The notes below the pieces were generated by a model. The model was not told the DNA's origin and searched no databases. It saw only the letters and a program-made list of their open reading frames with translations. Shown piece after piece: positions 16,341 to 26,097 of a stretch of 64,000 nucleotides of DNA. Position 1 is the first letter of the stretch; each line of letters opens with the position of its first letter. The position numbers and the translations under genes were made by a program. This stretch comes from Legionella sp. (GTDB lineage: Bacteria > Pseudomonadota > Gammaproteobacteria > Legionellales > Legionellaceae): NCBI GenBank assembly GCA_017306715.1, contig JAFKHV010000012.1, positions 28,568 through 92,567 on the forward strand, in the 5' to 3' direction.

Positions 16341-17063
16341 TTAAAATTTAAGGGTTCGATTCACTGGGTGTTTAAAAGGACTAGAAGGACTAGGTGGTGA
16401 TGGCAGCTCGAAAAATCCGTTTGCGACACGAGACAGATTAAATTTTTGTCCGAGCTCGTGATAATCATTTTCCGCAATATCGAGCTCTTTTGGCGGTTTA
16501 AACTGATCGACGTATTGTTTCATTTCACCTACCGTAACACAAAGTATTCCAATCATACTGCACGTAAATAATGAATTATTTGTATACAGAATTAAATCTT
16601 CCTGCGCAGGCTTTTCGAGATGCTCTGTAGCTAATCCGTCAAGCTCAAGGATAATTTCATCATAGTCATTTAAACCAAGCTCTTCATGAGCACTCATAAG
16701 AGCCACAAACAACCATTTAATGGAAGAAAAATGCGGGCGAAAACGCGGCGAAAAGTTATTAATTTCTACTAATTTGTAATGTTCATCAAAAATAAGATTA
16801 CCCGCACTGATGCATAGGGCGCTCTTGTTTTCTGGACTGGTCATTTCTATATGAGTTGCTTTTGAGGCTCGAGCTAACCGTACATTACACTGATTATCGA
16901 CTATAAACTGAAGGCTACGTTCTTTATTAGCTTTTATTTCTAGAAGTAGCGCGGGTAGTGAGTTGAGCTCATAAGTTTTGGCTTGCCGTTCATGAGCACG
17001 GGCTCGCGCAATATACTTTTGTGGTTTATCGAATTTGCCAAATATTTCCATTCTCGATTGCAT
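16341..17063 (-). CDS. Hypothetical protein, tandem paralogue 1 (AGN...F-P-F motif)
   Basis: A 240-residue soluble protein with no signal peptide. Its central part (about 55-135) matches the next gene upstream: a YELNSLPALLLEIK region, FIVDNQ, the block CISAGNLIFDEHYKL, then FRPHFSSIKWLF. The C-terminus is rich in Pro and Ser (ELPSPPSPSSPFK). I do not recognise an enzyme family. Similar AGN-SGDF-type blocks recur, as far as I recall, in several Legionella hypotheticals, which fits a lineage-specific and possibly secreted protein; this is unconfirmed. It lies 70 bases after its paralogue in the same direction. Confidence 0.6.
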   Translation of the reverse strand: MQSRMEIFGKFDKPQKYIARARAHERQAKTYELNSLPALLLEIKANKERSLQFIVDNQCNVRLARASKATHIEMTSPENKSALCISAGNLIFDEHYKLVEINNFSPRFRPHFSSIKWLFVALMSAHEELGLNDYDEIILELDGLATEHLEKPAQEDLILYTNNSLFTCSMIGILCVTVGEMKQYVDQFKPPKELDIAENDYHELGQKFNLSRVANGFFELPSPPSPSSPFKHPVNRTLKF

Positions 17064-17133
17064 AAGTTAACCTTTTTCCTGATTATTCCAGGGCGTAATC
17101 TAAAAGATTACTTCAGATGATGTCAAGGTGCCT

Positions 17134-17775
17134 TTATGCTTGGGGTGTATAATTGAGGGCTCCATAGGTTACTTTTTTTACGCTCATGGGTTGTTGCTCC
17201 AGCAGCTTTTTATAGGCGGTTTGCTCTGAAAAACTATAGACCCATTTCCTCATTTTTGATTTTCGCCATCGATGCTTAAAGACTAAATCCCCTTGTTGAT
17301 TAAATTCCTTTATGGTCAGTATCAAGGGTAGTTTAAATGGCAGGCTCGATTCATGGAGAATTAAAAAAGCTAAAAATAAGCGTAACGAGTGAAATGAAGG
17401 ATGAAAGTCGCCACTACGATGGCTAATATTTTTTAAAGTACAATACTTCTTATTTTTAAATTTAATATTTCCAGCGGTGATGCAAAATGCCTCGTTGATG
17501 TTTTTACCAGTCATTTGGTAATGTTTTGGTGCCTTAATGCCCGGTAAGGTTTCCTCAGCAAACCAGGCAACGCCTTGCACATCAATTAAAAAACGTAAAG
17601 TAGGAGTCTCTTGATTGATTATTTTTTTGGTTAAAAGATTATTTAATGTGGTTAAAGAATAAATATCATAGGTGCCAGCATCATGATTTACTGAAATTTT
17701 ACCTGAGCGAAAGTACGTATTTAAACAGGGCGGTGCAGAGAAAAATTCTTTCGCATTTTTATATCGCTGAAACAT
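17134..17775 (-). CDS. Hypothetical protein, tandem paralogue 2 (AGN...SGDF motif)
   Basis: A 213-residue soluble protein. It aligns with the gene that follows it: YSLTTLNNLL / YELNSLPALL, FLIDVQG / FIVDNQC, MTGKNINEAFCITAGNIKF / MTSPENKSALCISAGNLIF, and SGDFHPSFHSLRLFLAFL / SPRFRPHFSSIKWLFVAL. The two genes are thus diverged products of a local duplication. No catalytic motif is recognised. The N-terminus (MFQRYKNAKEFF) has no signal peptide. The position in an accessory block, next to a deacetylase and another hypothetical, is compatible with a host-interaction role but does not prove it. Confidence 0.6.
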   Translation of the reverse strand: MFQRYKNAKEFFSAPPCLNTYFRSGKISVNHDAGTYDIYSLTTLNNLLTKKIINQETPTLRFLIDVQGVAWFAEETLPGIKAPKHYQMTGKNINEAFCITAGNIKFKNKKYCTLKNISHRSGDFHPSFHSLRLFLAFLILHESSLPFKLPLILTIKEFNQQGDLVFKHRWRKSKMRKWVYSFSEQTAYKKLLEQQPMSVKKVTYGALNYTPQA

Positions 17776-17854
17776 GATTTATCCGAGTATTATTTTGAAA
17801 TTCAGAATATGCTAGAAAATTTCAAAAAATCAAGCACAAATATAAAAATCAGGA

Positions 17855-18748
17855 TTAATCCCAATCCACAAAGGCCTCAATTTCCTTATCATTTTTTAGA
17901 TGTAATTGTGGTTGAAAATATAATTGTGGTTTAGCACAGCGATCGATGTGTTTAAAAGTTGTTAAGGCTTTTTGTAAACTTATAAATTGATAACCATTTT
18001 CTTGATAAAGCTTGATAATATCCGGCAAAACATAGGCGTTGAGGAGATTTGCATGAATTAATAAAATTTGTGCTTGATCAGGTTGATGCTGATAAGTACT
18101 TTTCTCTTCAGCGCGATGAGTCTGTTGCCATATGAAATCTAGATAAAAGGGTTTTAGTTCTTCAAGGTATGCTCGGCGTTGCATCTCGGGAACTGCTAAC
18201 AATCGCTGATTGAAGACAAAATCTTTTGAATCAATGGTTATCGGTGCTACACGATATTTTTTTTGCGCAAGAAGGCACAAGATATCTTCTTTTTTTTGTC
18301 CAGAGCTCATTGCCAGATAGGGAAAGCGAAAATACTTGGGCTTGGTCATCACCGGCTGCAGCAAAGTATCTGCTTCTTGAATTTCACGAGAATATTGCGC
18401 GCGGCTCAGCTTACTTAAATCAGCATGAGTTAGGGTGTGGTTCCCTAAAGTAAAACCGGCATCGCGAAATTTATGTAACATACTCCAGTTATCTTTACGA
18501 ACTTCTTTAGCAATAATAAAACCGGTTGCGGTAATGTGTGCCTTTTGCATACTTTCTATAATCATGTTCAGGTGAAAGTTTCGATACTCGCCAACAAAAG
18601 GTAAATCATCGATAGTTAGAGCGATATATTTGTTCCCTTTACCAATAGTGTGGGGGTGCAAGAAGGATTCAGCAGTTACATTTACGGGGGTGAAAAAGGC
18701 CAGAATAAAAAGTGACCAACTTAAGAGGCAAGAGCGAATATTCATCAA
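17855..18748 (-). CDS. Secreted polysaccharide deacetylase (NodB homology)
   Basis: A 297-residue protein with a signal peptide at residues 1-26 (hydrophobic core SWSLFILAFF, Ala-type cleavage near VTAES). The NodB domain has motif 1 as TIDDLP (Asp47, Asp48; usually TFDDG) and motif 2 as HTLTHADL (His104, His108), with RFPY as motif 3. The metal triad Asp-His-His is therefore intact. Such enzymes remove acetyl groups from peptidoglycan or other surface glycans. The replacement of Phe and Gly in motif 1 marks a divergent branch. The gene is transcribed in the same direction as the two hypotheticals downstream, 80 bases apart. Confidence 0.82.
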   Translation of the reverse strand: MMNIRSCLLSWSLFILAFFTPVNVTAESFLHPHTIGKGNKYIALTIDDLPFVGEYRNFHLNMIIESMQKAHITATGFIIAKEVRKDNWSMLHKFRDAGFTLGNHTLTHADLSKLSRAQYSREIQEADTLLQPVMTKPKYFRFPYLAMSSGQKKEDILCLLAQKKYRVAPITIDSKDFVFNQRLLAVPEMQRRAYLEELKPFYLDFIWQQTHRAEEKSTYQHQPDQAQILLIHANLLNAYVLPDIIKLYQENGYQFISLQKALTTFKHIDRCAKPQLYFQPQLHLKNDKEIEAFVDWD

Positions 18749-18848
18749 ATACAGATATGTGCAAAATAAAAAAGGTATTGTAGCAAAAATTAGACGGTTT
18801 GGCTTATTGATTTGTTAGAGATTGTTTTTTTCAATGGATAATTGAAGC

Positions 18849-18866
18849 GCCCACCCGCAGGTGGGC
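18849..18866 (-). terminator. GC-rich hairpin after the 403-residue hypothetical gene
   Basis: A perfect 7-base GC-rich stem (GCCCACC / GGTGGGC) with a 4-base loop lies 14 bases beyond the stop at 18880 on the minus strand. It lacks a clear T-run, so it is a probable but unproven terminator. Confidence 0.45.
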
Positions 18867-18879
18867 CGAAATCGCAATA

Positions 18880-20091
18880 TCAGGAGGGGAGTAAAATATT
18901 TTCTTCGGTCTCCTGCAAATCAGTCTCTTTATTTTCTGTGTTTGTATTAGAAAGTTCAGATGAGCAGATATAATTACTAAATTCAGAATAAAGCTGCATG
19001 GCAACTTCATTGAGTAGTTTTTTAGCTTCAAAATTTCCAATTGAACTAAATAAGTTCTTTTTCCTGATGCAAGTTTCGGTAGGACTAATCACTAATAATT
19101 GATTTTCCAAAAATCTATAAGCGTATTGTAGATATTCAAACTTTTGCAACGCAGAGAGTGATTCAATATTTAATGCATCATTCAAAGTATTCCATGTTAG
19201 TTGATCCCAGGCGAAAGCACTACGACAACTTAAAGCAATACTATATAAAATACCCCGAATAGGTAGGTTTAATAGCCGAGCATCTTCTGAATTAAGTCTT
19301 TCGAGAAGTGACTGAAGTTCATCCATTATCTTTTTATGCTTTCTTCTTTCGATTGGAATGTTCTCTTCTGTTTTATATTTGTCCAATATAAGGATCGTTG
19401 TTTTGGCAATAATATCGCTGGTATGCGTAATATCATCGCTGTGTGAATTGGCTGGAGCATTTTTGATGATTTCAGTAAATCTTAAAATGTTCGGTTCCTG
19501 CTCAGAATCCATTTCTTCATAAGAGTTGATTGCTTTTTTATTTGATTCTTTGCCAAACTCTATTGCGTAATCAGTTACTTTTTTGCGCAATTTAGCGCTC
19601 ACGTTAAAAAATATTTCAGATTGATGAAGAAATATTAAATCTTTAAAGCGATTATATGCGCGCGCAGTATCCGGAATAGAAAATTTTTCCGAGATGAACT
19701 CGTTTATTTTAACCGTAAGGGTACTGTGGTTGCGAAAAGTTTTGAGTCCAAATTTACTTACTATGTCTAATGCCCCGCAATATGCGTATAGGAAAGATTT
19801 CTGGAGTGCTTTTAAATCTTGTTGTTCATTGGAGCCATCAGCCAGTTTTTTGATTTGATTTTCAATCTCTTCATATTTTGATGTTACAATTTTCAAAGTA
19901 TTTTGTAAGAATTGAATAAGATTGCGTCGTTCTTCTGGTAAATCTGAAAATTGGATCTCTGTGAAGTTTTGTTTGTTAAATTCTGATTTCGGAGGTGATT
20001 TGTAATGCTTATCATCCCGCTCCAACTTCACCAATAAAATGTGGGTAAGGTCTTTAAAGTTTTTTTGAAGATCTTCGAGCGTATAATTCAT
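18880..20091 (-). CDS. Hypothetical helical protein, possible secreted effector
   Basis: A 403-residue, strongly helical and charged protein with no signal peptide or membrane segment. I do not recognise a family. Predicted coiled-coil stretches lie near 75-110 and 255-290. The last 25 residues are rich in Glu, Asn and Thr (ENKETDLQETEENILLPS), resembling the glutamate-rich tails (E-block) of Dot/Icm substrates in Legionella. The gene stands alone, with AT-rich flanks and a GC-rich hairpin after it. A role as a translocated effector is a reasonable guess from tail and context only. An overlapping short frame at 18831 is a shadow. Confidence 0.6.
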   Translation of the reverse strand: MNYTLEDLQKNFKDLTHILLVKLERDDKHYKSPPKSEFNKQNFTEIQFSDLPEERRNLIQFLQNTLKIVTSKYEEIENQIKKLADGSNEQQDLKALQKSFLYAYCGALDIVSKFGLKTFRNHSTLTVKINEFISEKFSIPDTARAYNRFKDLIFLHQSEIFFNVSAKLRKKVTDYAIEFGKESNKKAINSYEEMDSEQEPNILRFTEIIKNAPANSHSDDITHTSDIIAKTTILILDKYKTEENIPIERRKHKKIMDELQSLLERLNSEDARLLNLPIRGILYSIALSCRSAFAWDQLTWNTLNDALNIESLSALQKFEYLQYAYRFLENQLLVISPTETCIRKKNLFSSIGNFEAKKLLNEVAMQLYSEFSNYICSSELSNTNTENKETDLQETEENILLPS

Positions 20092-20389
20092 TTGAGCTTC
20101 CTATTTTAGTTAACATGTCTTCGTGAACTTGTTTAGTCTAAACCAAAGTTTTTCAGTAGTCATGTATTTTCATTACACAATAAAGATTCTTTATAACCTG
20201 TTATTATTGAATGTTTTTTCGCTATTATTATTCGGTTGGCTTAAGGAGTTTCTGCAGGGAAATATTCACAGTGGATTATGACACTGAGCTTAAATATAAG
20301 ACAAATAGTTGTTTTTAATTCCATAAATTTGTTTTAATTTCTAGAACAGGTAAACTTCACTCCCAGAACTGTTTTGATGAACGATATAG

Positions 20390-21883
20390 ATGAGTAAATT
20401 AACTAATTTGGATGAGTTGAATCCACAGAAAAATTTTTTAGGAGCTGGAATCCTTACACTGATACTCATTGGCCTTTCTCGCTTAATCGCAATGGCGGTA
20501 ATTCCTCTTAACGATGTTACCGAATCGCGTTATGCGGAAATTGCACGAAAAATGTTGGAAACGGGAAACTGGGTGACCTTACAACATGATTATGGAGTAC
20601 CTTTTTGGGCGAAACCACCTTTATCTACCTGGCTTGCAGCATGTTCAATGAAGTTTTTCGGTGTGAATGAATTTGCGGTTCGATTACCGGCATTCCTTTT
20701 ATCAATAGCTATTGTCTGGTTAATCTGGAGCCTCGCTAAAAAAAGGACAGGTGTAACGCAGGCTTTGTTATCCACCTTGGTTCTTTCAGGAACTCTTTAT
20801 TTTCTTCTTGATGCGGGTACGGTTATGACTGATCCTGCACTAATTTTCTGTACGACCTTGGTCTTAGTGAGTTTCTGGCATACGCTTGCAACAGGCAGTA
20901 AATTATGGGCTTATTTATTTTTTGTAGGTTTGGGGTTGGGGCTTTTAGCCAAAGGTCCTATTGCTATAGTTCTGGTTGCTATGCCCATATTTTTTTGGGT
21001 ACTAATCTATAATCGCTGGCGTTGTTTATGGAAGCGATTGCCTTGGTTTACTGGTAGTATCCTCATGCTTCTTATCGCATTACCCTGGTATATTTGGGCC
21101 GAAATACGGACGCCCGGATTTCTAAATTACTTTATAGTGGGTGAGCACTTTCATCGCTTTTTAACTCCAGGTTGGACGGGTGATAAATACGGATTTGCTC
21201 ATAAAGAGCACTGGGGTATGGTTTGGATTTATGCAGCTTGTGGCATATTTCCTTGGGGTCTTGTGGGGGTAGCATGGTTTTGGAAGTACCGGCAAACCCT
21301 TCCCCATCTTTTTAAGGGGGATGATGATGGATGGATGGGCTATATCTTCTTATGTACTGTTGTCCCATTAATTTTCTTTACATTTTCCAGCAACATCATT
21401 TACACCTATGTTTTTCCAAGTTTGCCTTTTTTTGCGTTATTTTTCACCGAATACTGGTTCCGAGCGGGTGCTCTTACATTGAATAATCATTTGATTTTCC
21501 GTTTGGCTCTCATATGCCCTTTAATTTTTATAATCGGCACAGCCGGATTTAAATTATTTCCGGATCGTTTTGAAAAAACACAAAAACCAGTAGTCACTGC
21601 TTGGAAAGAGCAGCAACCAGAAAAAGGAAGTCATTTGATCTATTGGGATTATAAAACTGAATTTTCAGCGCAATTTTACTCCGCAGGGCAAGCACTTTAT
21701 ACTCAAAATAATCAAGAGCTTTGTAAGATCCTTGCCGCTGAAGCAACAAGTTATATTGCTATTTCTCCAGAGCGCTTGGGACAGATTTCCCTGCAATTAA
21801 CTCCTTTTTTACATAATGTCACCACCGTTACAGCAGCTGGTCGCCCCTTACTGCTGCTTAAAACCAGCGCAGTTCAATGCTAA
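20390..21883 (+). CDS. Glycosyltransferase family 39 (ArnT/PMT-like) membrane protein
   Basis: A 497-residue inner-membrane protein with about ten to twelve hydrophobic segments. The first periplasmic loop has the GT39/ArnT signature: DVTESRYAEIARKMLETGNW (about 41-60), then WAKPPLSTWL and an Asp at TVMTDPAL. Members transfer sugars from lipid carriers to lipid A or other acceptors. The protein is shorter than E. coli ArnT and the acceptor cannot be told, so it could modify lipid A or another glycan. It is monocistronic and is followed by a strong terminator. The start codon has only a weak ribosome site. Confidence 0.82.
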   Translation: MSKLTNLDELNPQKNFLGAGILTLILIGLSRLIAMAVIPLNDVTESRYAEIARKMLETGNWVTLQHDYGVPFWAKPPLSTWLAACSMKFFGVNEFAVRLPAFLLSIAIVWLIWSLAKKRTGVTQALLSTLVLSGTLYFLLDAGTVMTDPALIFCTTLVLVSFWHTLATGSKLWAYLFFVGLGLGLLAKGPIAIVLVAMPIFFWVLIYNRWRCLWKRLPWFTGSILMLLIALPWYIWAEIRTPGFLNYFIVGEHFHRFLTPGWTGDKYGFAHKEHWGMVWIYAACGIFPWGLVGVAWFWKYRQTLPHLFKGDDDGWMGYIFLCTVVPLIFFTFSSNIIYTYVFPSLPFFALFFTEYWFRAGALTLNNHLIFRLALICPLIFIIGTAGFKLFPDRFEKTQKPVVTAWKEQQPEKGSHLIYWDYKTEFSAQFYSAGQALYTQNNQELCKILAAEATSYIAISPERLGQISLQLTPFLHNVTTVTAAGRPLLLLKTSAVQC

Positions 21884-21893
21884 ATTATTAATG

Positions 21894-21928
21894 TCCAAAG
21901 ACTTTATGATGAAGTCTTTGGATTTTTT
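21894..21928 (+). terminator. Strong rho-independent terminator after the GT39 gene
   Basis: An 11-base perfect stem (TCCAAAGACTT / AAGTCTTTGGA) with a 7-base loop is followed by six T residues and begins 10 bases after the stop codon. Confidence 0.9.
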
Positions 21929-22167
21929 CCGAATCTTGCTACTTACAAAGCCTATGTTCTATCCTTTGCACTAAATAGTTATTGCTCATCGCACATTGAG
22001 AAAATGTTTAAGCCAGGGCTTTATCTCTGGAGTCAGGTCATGTCAGATCGATTTAAATCCTATTTATGCTCCCATTAACCGAAATAATCTCTGAGACTAC
22101 TCTGAGCTGTGATGATTTGAACAGTCAATAATGGACAATAAAGGTACCAATCCTTAGCCTTTTTTGG
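21929..22167. other. Non-coding gap before the first MFS pair
   Basis: Together with its flanks this makes a gap of about 324 bases (21884-22207) without a gene. It holds the terminator on the left and an extended -10 promoter on the right. I see no reading frame, RNA gene or repeat in between. Confidence 0.5.
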
Positions 22168-22173
22168 TATAAT
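22164..22173 (+). promoter_or_regulatory. Extended -10 promoter of the MFS-deoB unit
   Basis: TTGGTATAAT is a near-consensus extended -10, about 35 bases before the GTG start of the first transporter. The -35 region (TACCAA) is poor, as expected for extended -10 promoters. It would drive both transporters and deoB. Confidence 0.55.
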
Positions 22174-22207
22174 GCGCCGAACTTAAGCCATGATGTGAGG
22201 TGTAGGC

Positions 22208-23473
22208 GTGTCGCATTCTGTTACAGTGGATTCGAGGGCAATGGTACCTCGTGGAGATCTAATGGCTTGGATCGTATGTTTATCTGCTGGGTTATTCTTC
22301 TTGTATGAGTTTTTTCAGCTCAATATATTTGATGTAATCAACCAACCCTTACGGGATGAATTTCACCTTAATGCAACCCAACTAAGTTGGATGTCGAGCG
22401 CGTATCTTTGGGCAGACATTCTTTTTCTCCTTCCTGCTGGAGTAATATTAGACCGCTACTCTACGCGCAAAGTAATAATCACTGCGATGTTTGTCTGTAT
22501 TCTGGGCACGGTCGGTTTTGCTTTAACAAGCTCCTTTATCATTGCGTCTTTTTGTCATTTTCTCTCCGGAATTGGTAATGCTTTTTGCTTTCTTTCCTGT
22601 GTGGTTTTAGTGTCCCATTGGTTTCCCCCGCGTCGTCAAGCTTTAGTAGTTGGTTCGCTGGTGACTATGGCTTTCATTGGTGGCATGATGGCGCATACAC
22701 CCTTTGCTTACCTGAATGAATTGTTTGGATGGCGTCAAGCGCTCCTGATCGATGGCGCTATAGGAACTATAATTTTGCTTTGGATTATGTATATAGTTCA
22801 GGACAGGCCTGCTGACTCACCCCAGAAAATAGTAAATTCTGGCTCCGCCAGTGCCAGTTTTAAGTTAGCACTTGCAAATCCACAAAATTGGTTGGCAGGT
22901 GCTTATACCTCCTTTTTGAATTTGCCCATCATGGTGTTATGTGCCTTGTGGGGTGCGTCCTATTTACAAGTAGCCCATCATCTATCCGAGATATCTGCGA
23001 GTAACGTGGTGAGCCTGATTTTTGCAGGAAGTATTATTGGCTGCCCTCTGGCAGGTTGGTTATCTGATTCTCAAGGGCAAAGAAAGCCACTCATGATTGC
23101 CGGGGCTCTGGGCACATTAGTTACATTAGTTCCTTTTTTTCTAGGCCTCACCTTATCACAAGGTGTTCTCAGTTTACTGTTCTTCTTCTTAGGCTTTTTT
23201 ACCAGTACCCAAGTTATTTCGTATCCCTTGATTGCAGAGAGTAATTCTCAAGAGAATACTGGTGCATCAACGGGGGTCGCTTCGGTGATCATCATGGGAG
23301 GGGGTGGTGTTGGCCAGGTATTATTTGGTTGGTTAATTGCAAAACATGCAGGTATCGCTGTCGCACAGTATTCACTATCAGATTTTCAATTTGCTATGTG
23401 GATGTTTCCTGTTACAGCGCTAATTGCTTTAACAACGGCTCTGTTACTACGCGAGACGAATTGCAAACGTTAA
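22208..23473 (+). CDS. Major facilitator superfamily transporter (Pht-like), first of tandem pair
   Basis: A 421-residue protein with twelve predicted membrane segments. The loop between segments 2 and 3 has an MFS motif A variant (GVILDRYSTRK), and a similar loop (WLSDSQGQRK) separates the two halves. The sequence is close in style to the Legionella Pht (phagosomal transporter) group. The start is a GTG after GAGGTG. It lies 12 bases before a paralogous transporter gene, which is itself just before phosphopentomutase. Nucleoside import, as described for PhtC and PhtD in L. pneumophila, is a plausible inference but not proven here. Confidence 0.8.
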   Translation: MSHSVTVDSRAMVPRGDLMAWIVCLSAGLFFLYEFFQLNIFDVINQPLRDEFHLNATQLSWMSSAYLWADILFLLPAGVILDRYSTRKVIITAMFVCILGTVGFALTSSFIIASFCHFLSGIGNAFCFLSCVVLVSHWFPPRRQALVVGSLVTMAFIGGMMAHTPFAYLNELFGWRQALLIDGAIGTIILLWIMYIVQDRPADSPQKIVNSGSASASFKLALANPQNWLAGAYTSFLNLPIMVLCALWGASYLQVAHHLSEISASNVVSLIFAGSIIGCPLAGWLSDSQGQRKPLMIAGALGTLVTLVPFFLGLTLSQGVLSLLFFFLGFFTSTQVISYPLIAESNSQENTGASTGVASVIIMGGGGVGQVLFGWLIAKHAGIAVAQYSLSDFQFAMWMFPVTALIALTTALLLRETNCKR

Positions 23474-23485
23474 TGAGGAGTAAAA

Positions 23486-24766
23486 ATGCACATGGTGAAT
23501 GAATATCAAGGATATGACGCGCATAAATCCTCGTTCATGCCGTGGATCGTTTGTTTTGCCGCAACGCTGTTTTTCTTCTATGAATTTATTCAAGGAAATA
23601 TGTTTGCTTCCATTGCTGCCAACATTATGCAGGATTACCAAATCCAGGCTGATCGCATGGCCTGGCTTTCAAGCATTTACTACTTATCAAATGTGCTCTT
23701 TCTTTTTGTCGCCGGAATGGTACTAGATCGTTTTTCCATTAAAAACACATTACTTGTGGCTATGTTCCTCTGTGTCGCGAGTACATTCATTTTAGCGCAA
23801 TCACATTCTTTCTATGTCGCTCTATTTTCACGTTTCATTACTGGCATAGGCAGTGCTTTTTGTTTTTTAGGACCAGTACGTCTTGCTTCACATTGGTTTC
23901 CTCCTAAGCGAATGGCTTTAGTGACAGGAGCTATTGTAACAATGGCCATGACCGGGGGGATGTTAGCTCAATATCCTTTAACAAAATTGGTTTATCTAGT
24001 GGGGTGGCGCCAAGCGGTGCAAGATGTCGGTATTTTAGGTTTGATTATGCTGGTATTTATGTTTTTCTGGATTAAAGAACGTCCACAAAACATAATAAAA
24101 AAAGAGAGCAAGGCATTAAACGTATTGGCAGCGGCAAAGAAAGCTTATTTAAATACGCAATATCTACGTGCTGCATTATTTACAAGCTTGATGAATATGG
24201 CAATCGCTGTGTTTGGCGCTATGATGGGTACCTTGTATCTTGAACAGCGTTTGGGTATTAGTGCTGAACAAGCAGCAATGGTCAATGGAATGTTATTCTT
24301 TGGTGCCATTCTTGGAGCACCCATTTTGGGTTGGATTTCCGATCGGATGGGGCTTCGCGTTTTACCAATGAAAATAGGGGTTATCGCCTCTTTACTTACA
24401 TTGCTTGCAGTTCTTTATCTTCCAGTTTCTCAGTACACCATGGCTTTTCTATTTTTTCTTCTGGGATTTTTCACCTCTGCTCAAGTTATAAGCTATGCAT
24501 TAGTTGCAGAGAGCAGTTCTCCGGTTATGACGGCAACCGCTGTAAGTGTCATTTCAATCCTGACTCAAGGTGGATACATTATCTATCAAAACCTCTTTAG
24601 TTACTTATTAACACACCATGGGGTTATGCATTTCATAGATAATACACCAGTCTATGAATTAGCTGCTTATCAATATGCTGCCTTTATCTTGCCCTTGGGT
24701 TTATTAATTGCCTTATCTATGCTATTAGGTTTAAAAGAAACTCATTGCCGACAAGTAGAGGAATAA
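23486..24766 (+). CDS. Major facilitator superfamily transporter (Pht-like), second of tandem pair
   Basis: A 426-residue, twelve-segment protein that aligns with the preceding transporter over its whole length (for example [20 protein letters not shown] against SHWFPPRRQALVVGSLVTMA). Motif A is [11 protein letters not shown] and the central loop WISDRMGLR. The pair clearly arose by tandem duplication. The gene starts with an ATG after a GAGG site and ends 7 bases before deoB, so transporter and enzyme are almost certainly made together. This suggests uptake of a nucleoside whose ribose phosphate is handled by DeoB. Confidence 0.8.
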   Translation: MHMVNEYQGYDAHKSSFMPWIVCFAATLFFFYEFIQGNMFASIAANIMQDYQIQADRMAWLSSIYYLSNVLFLFVAGMVLDRFSIKNTLLVAMFLCVASTFILAQSHSFYVALFSRFITGIGSAFCFLGPVRLASHWFPPKRMALVTGAIVTMAMTGGMLAQYPLTKLVYLVGWRQAVQDVGILGLIMLVFMFFWIKERPQNIIKKESKALNVLAAAKKAYLNTQYLRAALFTSLMNMAIAVFGAMMGTLYLEQRLGISAEQAAMVNGMLFFGAILGAPILGWISDRMGLRVLPMKIGVIASLLTLLAVLYLPVSQYTMAFLFFLLGFFTSAQVISYALVAESSSPVMTATAVSVISILTQGGYIIYQNLFSYLLTHHGVMHFIDNTPVYELAAYQYAAFILPLGLLIALSMLLGLKETHCRQVEE

Positions 24767-24773
24767 TTCACAA

Positions 24774-25994
24774 ATGAGCCGCGTATGCATTTTACTAATG
24801 GATTCTTTTGGAATTGGTGCAAGTCTTGATGCAGCGCAGTATGGTGATGCAGGAGCCAATACCTTTGTGCATATTTATGAAGCCTGTGCTCGAGGTGAAT
24901 GCGACCGCGCGCGCCTACGTCAAGGTCCGCTCAAACTACCAAACCTCTCTCGTTTAGGACTGTATCATGCGGCAGTGGCAAGTTCTGGACTCAAATTTGT
25001 TAATTTGAGTGAACTTACTGAGCCGAAAGGATATTATGGATATGCAGTAGAGCAGAGTTTAGGAAAAGATACACCAAGTGGTCATTGGGAACTTGCAGGC
25101 GTTCCGGTGTTATTTGAATGGGGTTATTTTCCCGATCAACCTAAGTGTTTTCCGAAGCAGCTAATAAATGATTTATGTGCACGAGGGGGAGTTCCGGGGG
25201 TTCTCGGTGAAAAGCATGCATCAGGCACCACGATTCTTGATGAGTTGGGTGAGGAGCATATGCGTTCGGGTATGCCTATAGTATATACCTCTGCTGATAG
25301 TGTTTTTCAGATTGCGGCACATGAAGAAACATTTGGTTTAAAGCGACTATACGATTTATGTGACATTGCGCGTACCTTAGTTGATGAATATCAAATTGGA
25401 CGTGTCATTGCGCGGCCTTTTGTAGGAAAACCAGGGACGTTTAAACGTACAGGAAATCGTAAGGATTATGCCACCTTGCCTCCAGCAAAAACTTTATTGG
25501 ATTATCTAAAAGAAAATGGGCGTGAAGTAATCGCAATCGGTAAAATTGCAGACATTTATGCACATCAGGGAATAACACAAACAGTGAAAGCTGATGGAAA
25601 TATGGCGCTGTTTGATGCCACGCTTGCGGCAATGGCCACAGCTCCAGAAGGTAGCTTGGTATTCACCAATTTCGTTGATTTCGATTCATCTTATGGACAC
25701 CGCAGGGATGTTCTTGGTTATGCACAGGCGCTGGAAGCGTTCGATGCGCGTCTACCGGAGTTATGTTCCAGTTTGCGCGAGGACGATTTAATCATTATCG
25801 CCGCGGATCACGGTTGTGATCCAACTTTTGGTGGTACCGATCATACTCGTGAGCATATTCCTGTATTGGCTTATGGTCCAAATGTACAAGGTAAGTTCAT
25901 TGGACGTAGAGACACATTTGCAGATGTCGGACAGAGTATAGCAAGTTATCTCGGTATTAATCGTTTGCCTTCTGGTATATCTTTTTTAGATTAA
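24774..25994 (+). CDS. deoB: Phosphopentomutase
   Basis: A 406-residue cytoplasmic enzyme of the alkaline phosphatase superfamily, at the usual DeoB length. The N-terminal metal site MDSFGIGA (Asp10), the phosphothreonine region [10 protein letters not shown] (Thr100) and the C-terminal metal motif [18 protein letters not shown] are all present. It interconverts ribose 1-phosphate and ribose 5-phosphate (and the deoxy forms) in nucleoside breakdown. It is the third gene after two Pht-like transporters, 7 bases from the second, which supports a nucleoside-salvage unit. No nucleoside phosphorylase gene is in the window. Confidence 0.95.
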   Translation: MSRVCILLMDSFGIGASLDAAQYGDAGANTFVHIYEACARGECDRARLRQGPLKLPNLSRLGLYHAAVASSGLKFVNLSELTEPKGYYGYAVEQSLGKDTPSGHWELAGVPVLFEWGYFPDQPKCFPKQLINDLCARGGVPGVLGEKHASGTTILDELGEEHMRSGMPIVYTSADSVFQIAAHEETFGLKRLYDLCDIARTLVDEYQIGRVIARPFVGKPGTFKRTGNRKDYATLPPAKTLLDYLKENGREVIAIGKIADIYAHQGITQTVKADGNMALFDATLAAMATAPEGSLVFTNFVDFDSSYGHRRDVLGYAQALEAFDARLPELCSSLREDDLIIIAADHGCDPTFGGTDHTREHIPVLAYGPNVQGKFIGRRDTFADVGQSIASYLGINRLPSGISFLD

Positions 25995-26097
25995 TACCAT
26001 TGTTTTTTTTGTTTTCATCCCCATCTACATCAAAAATCAGTGATGACTGCTTACTTCTGTACGTCATCATTATCTTAAGTTAAAAGAGGATTGCATT

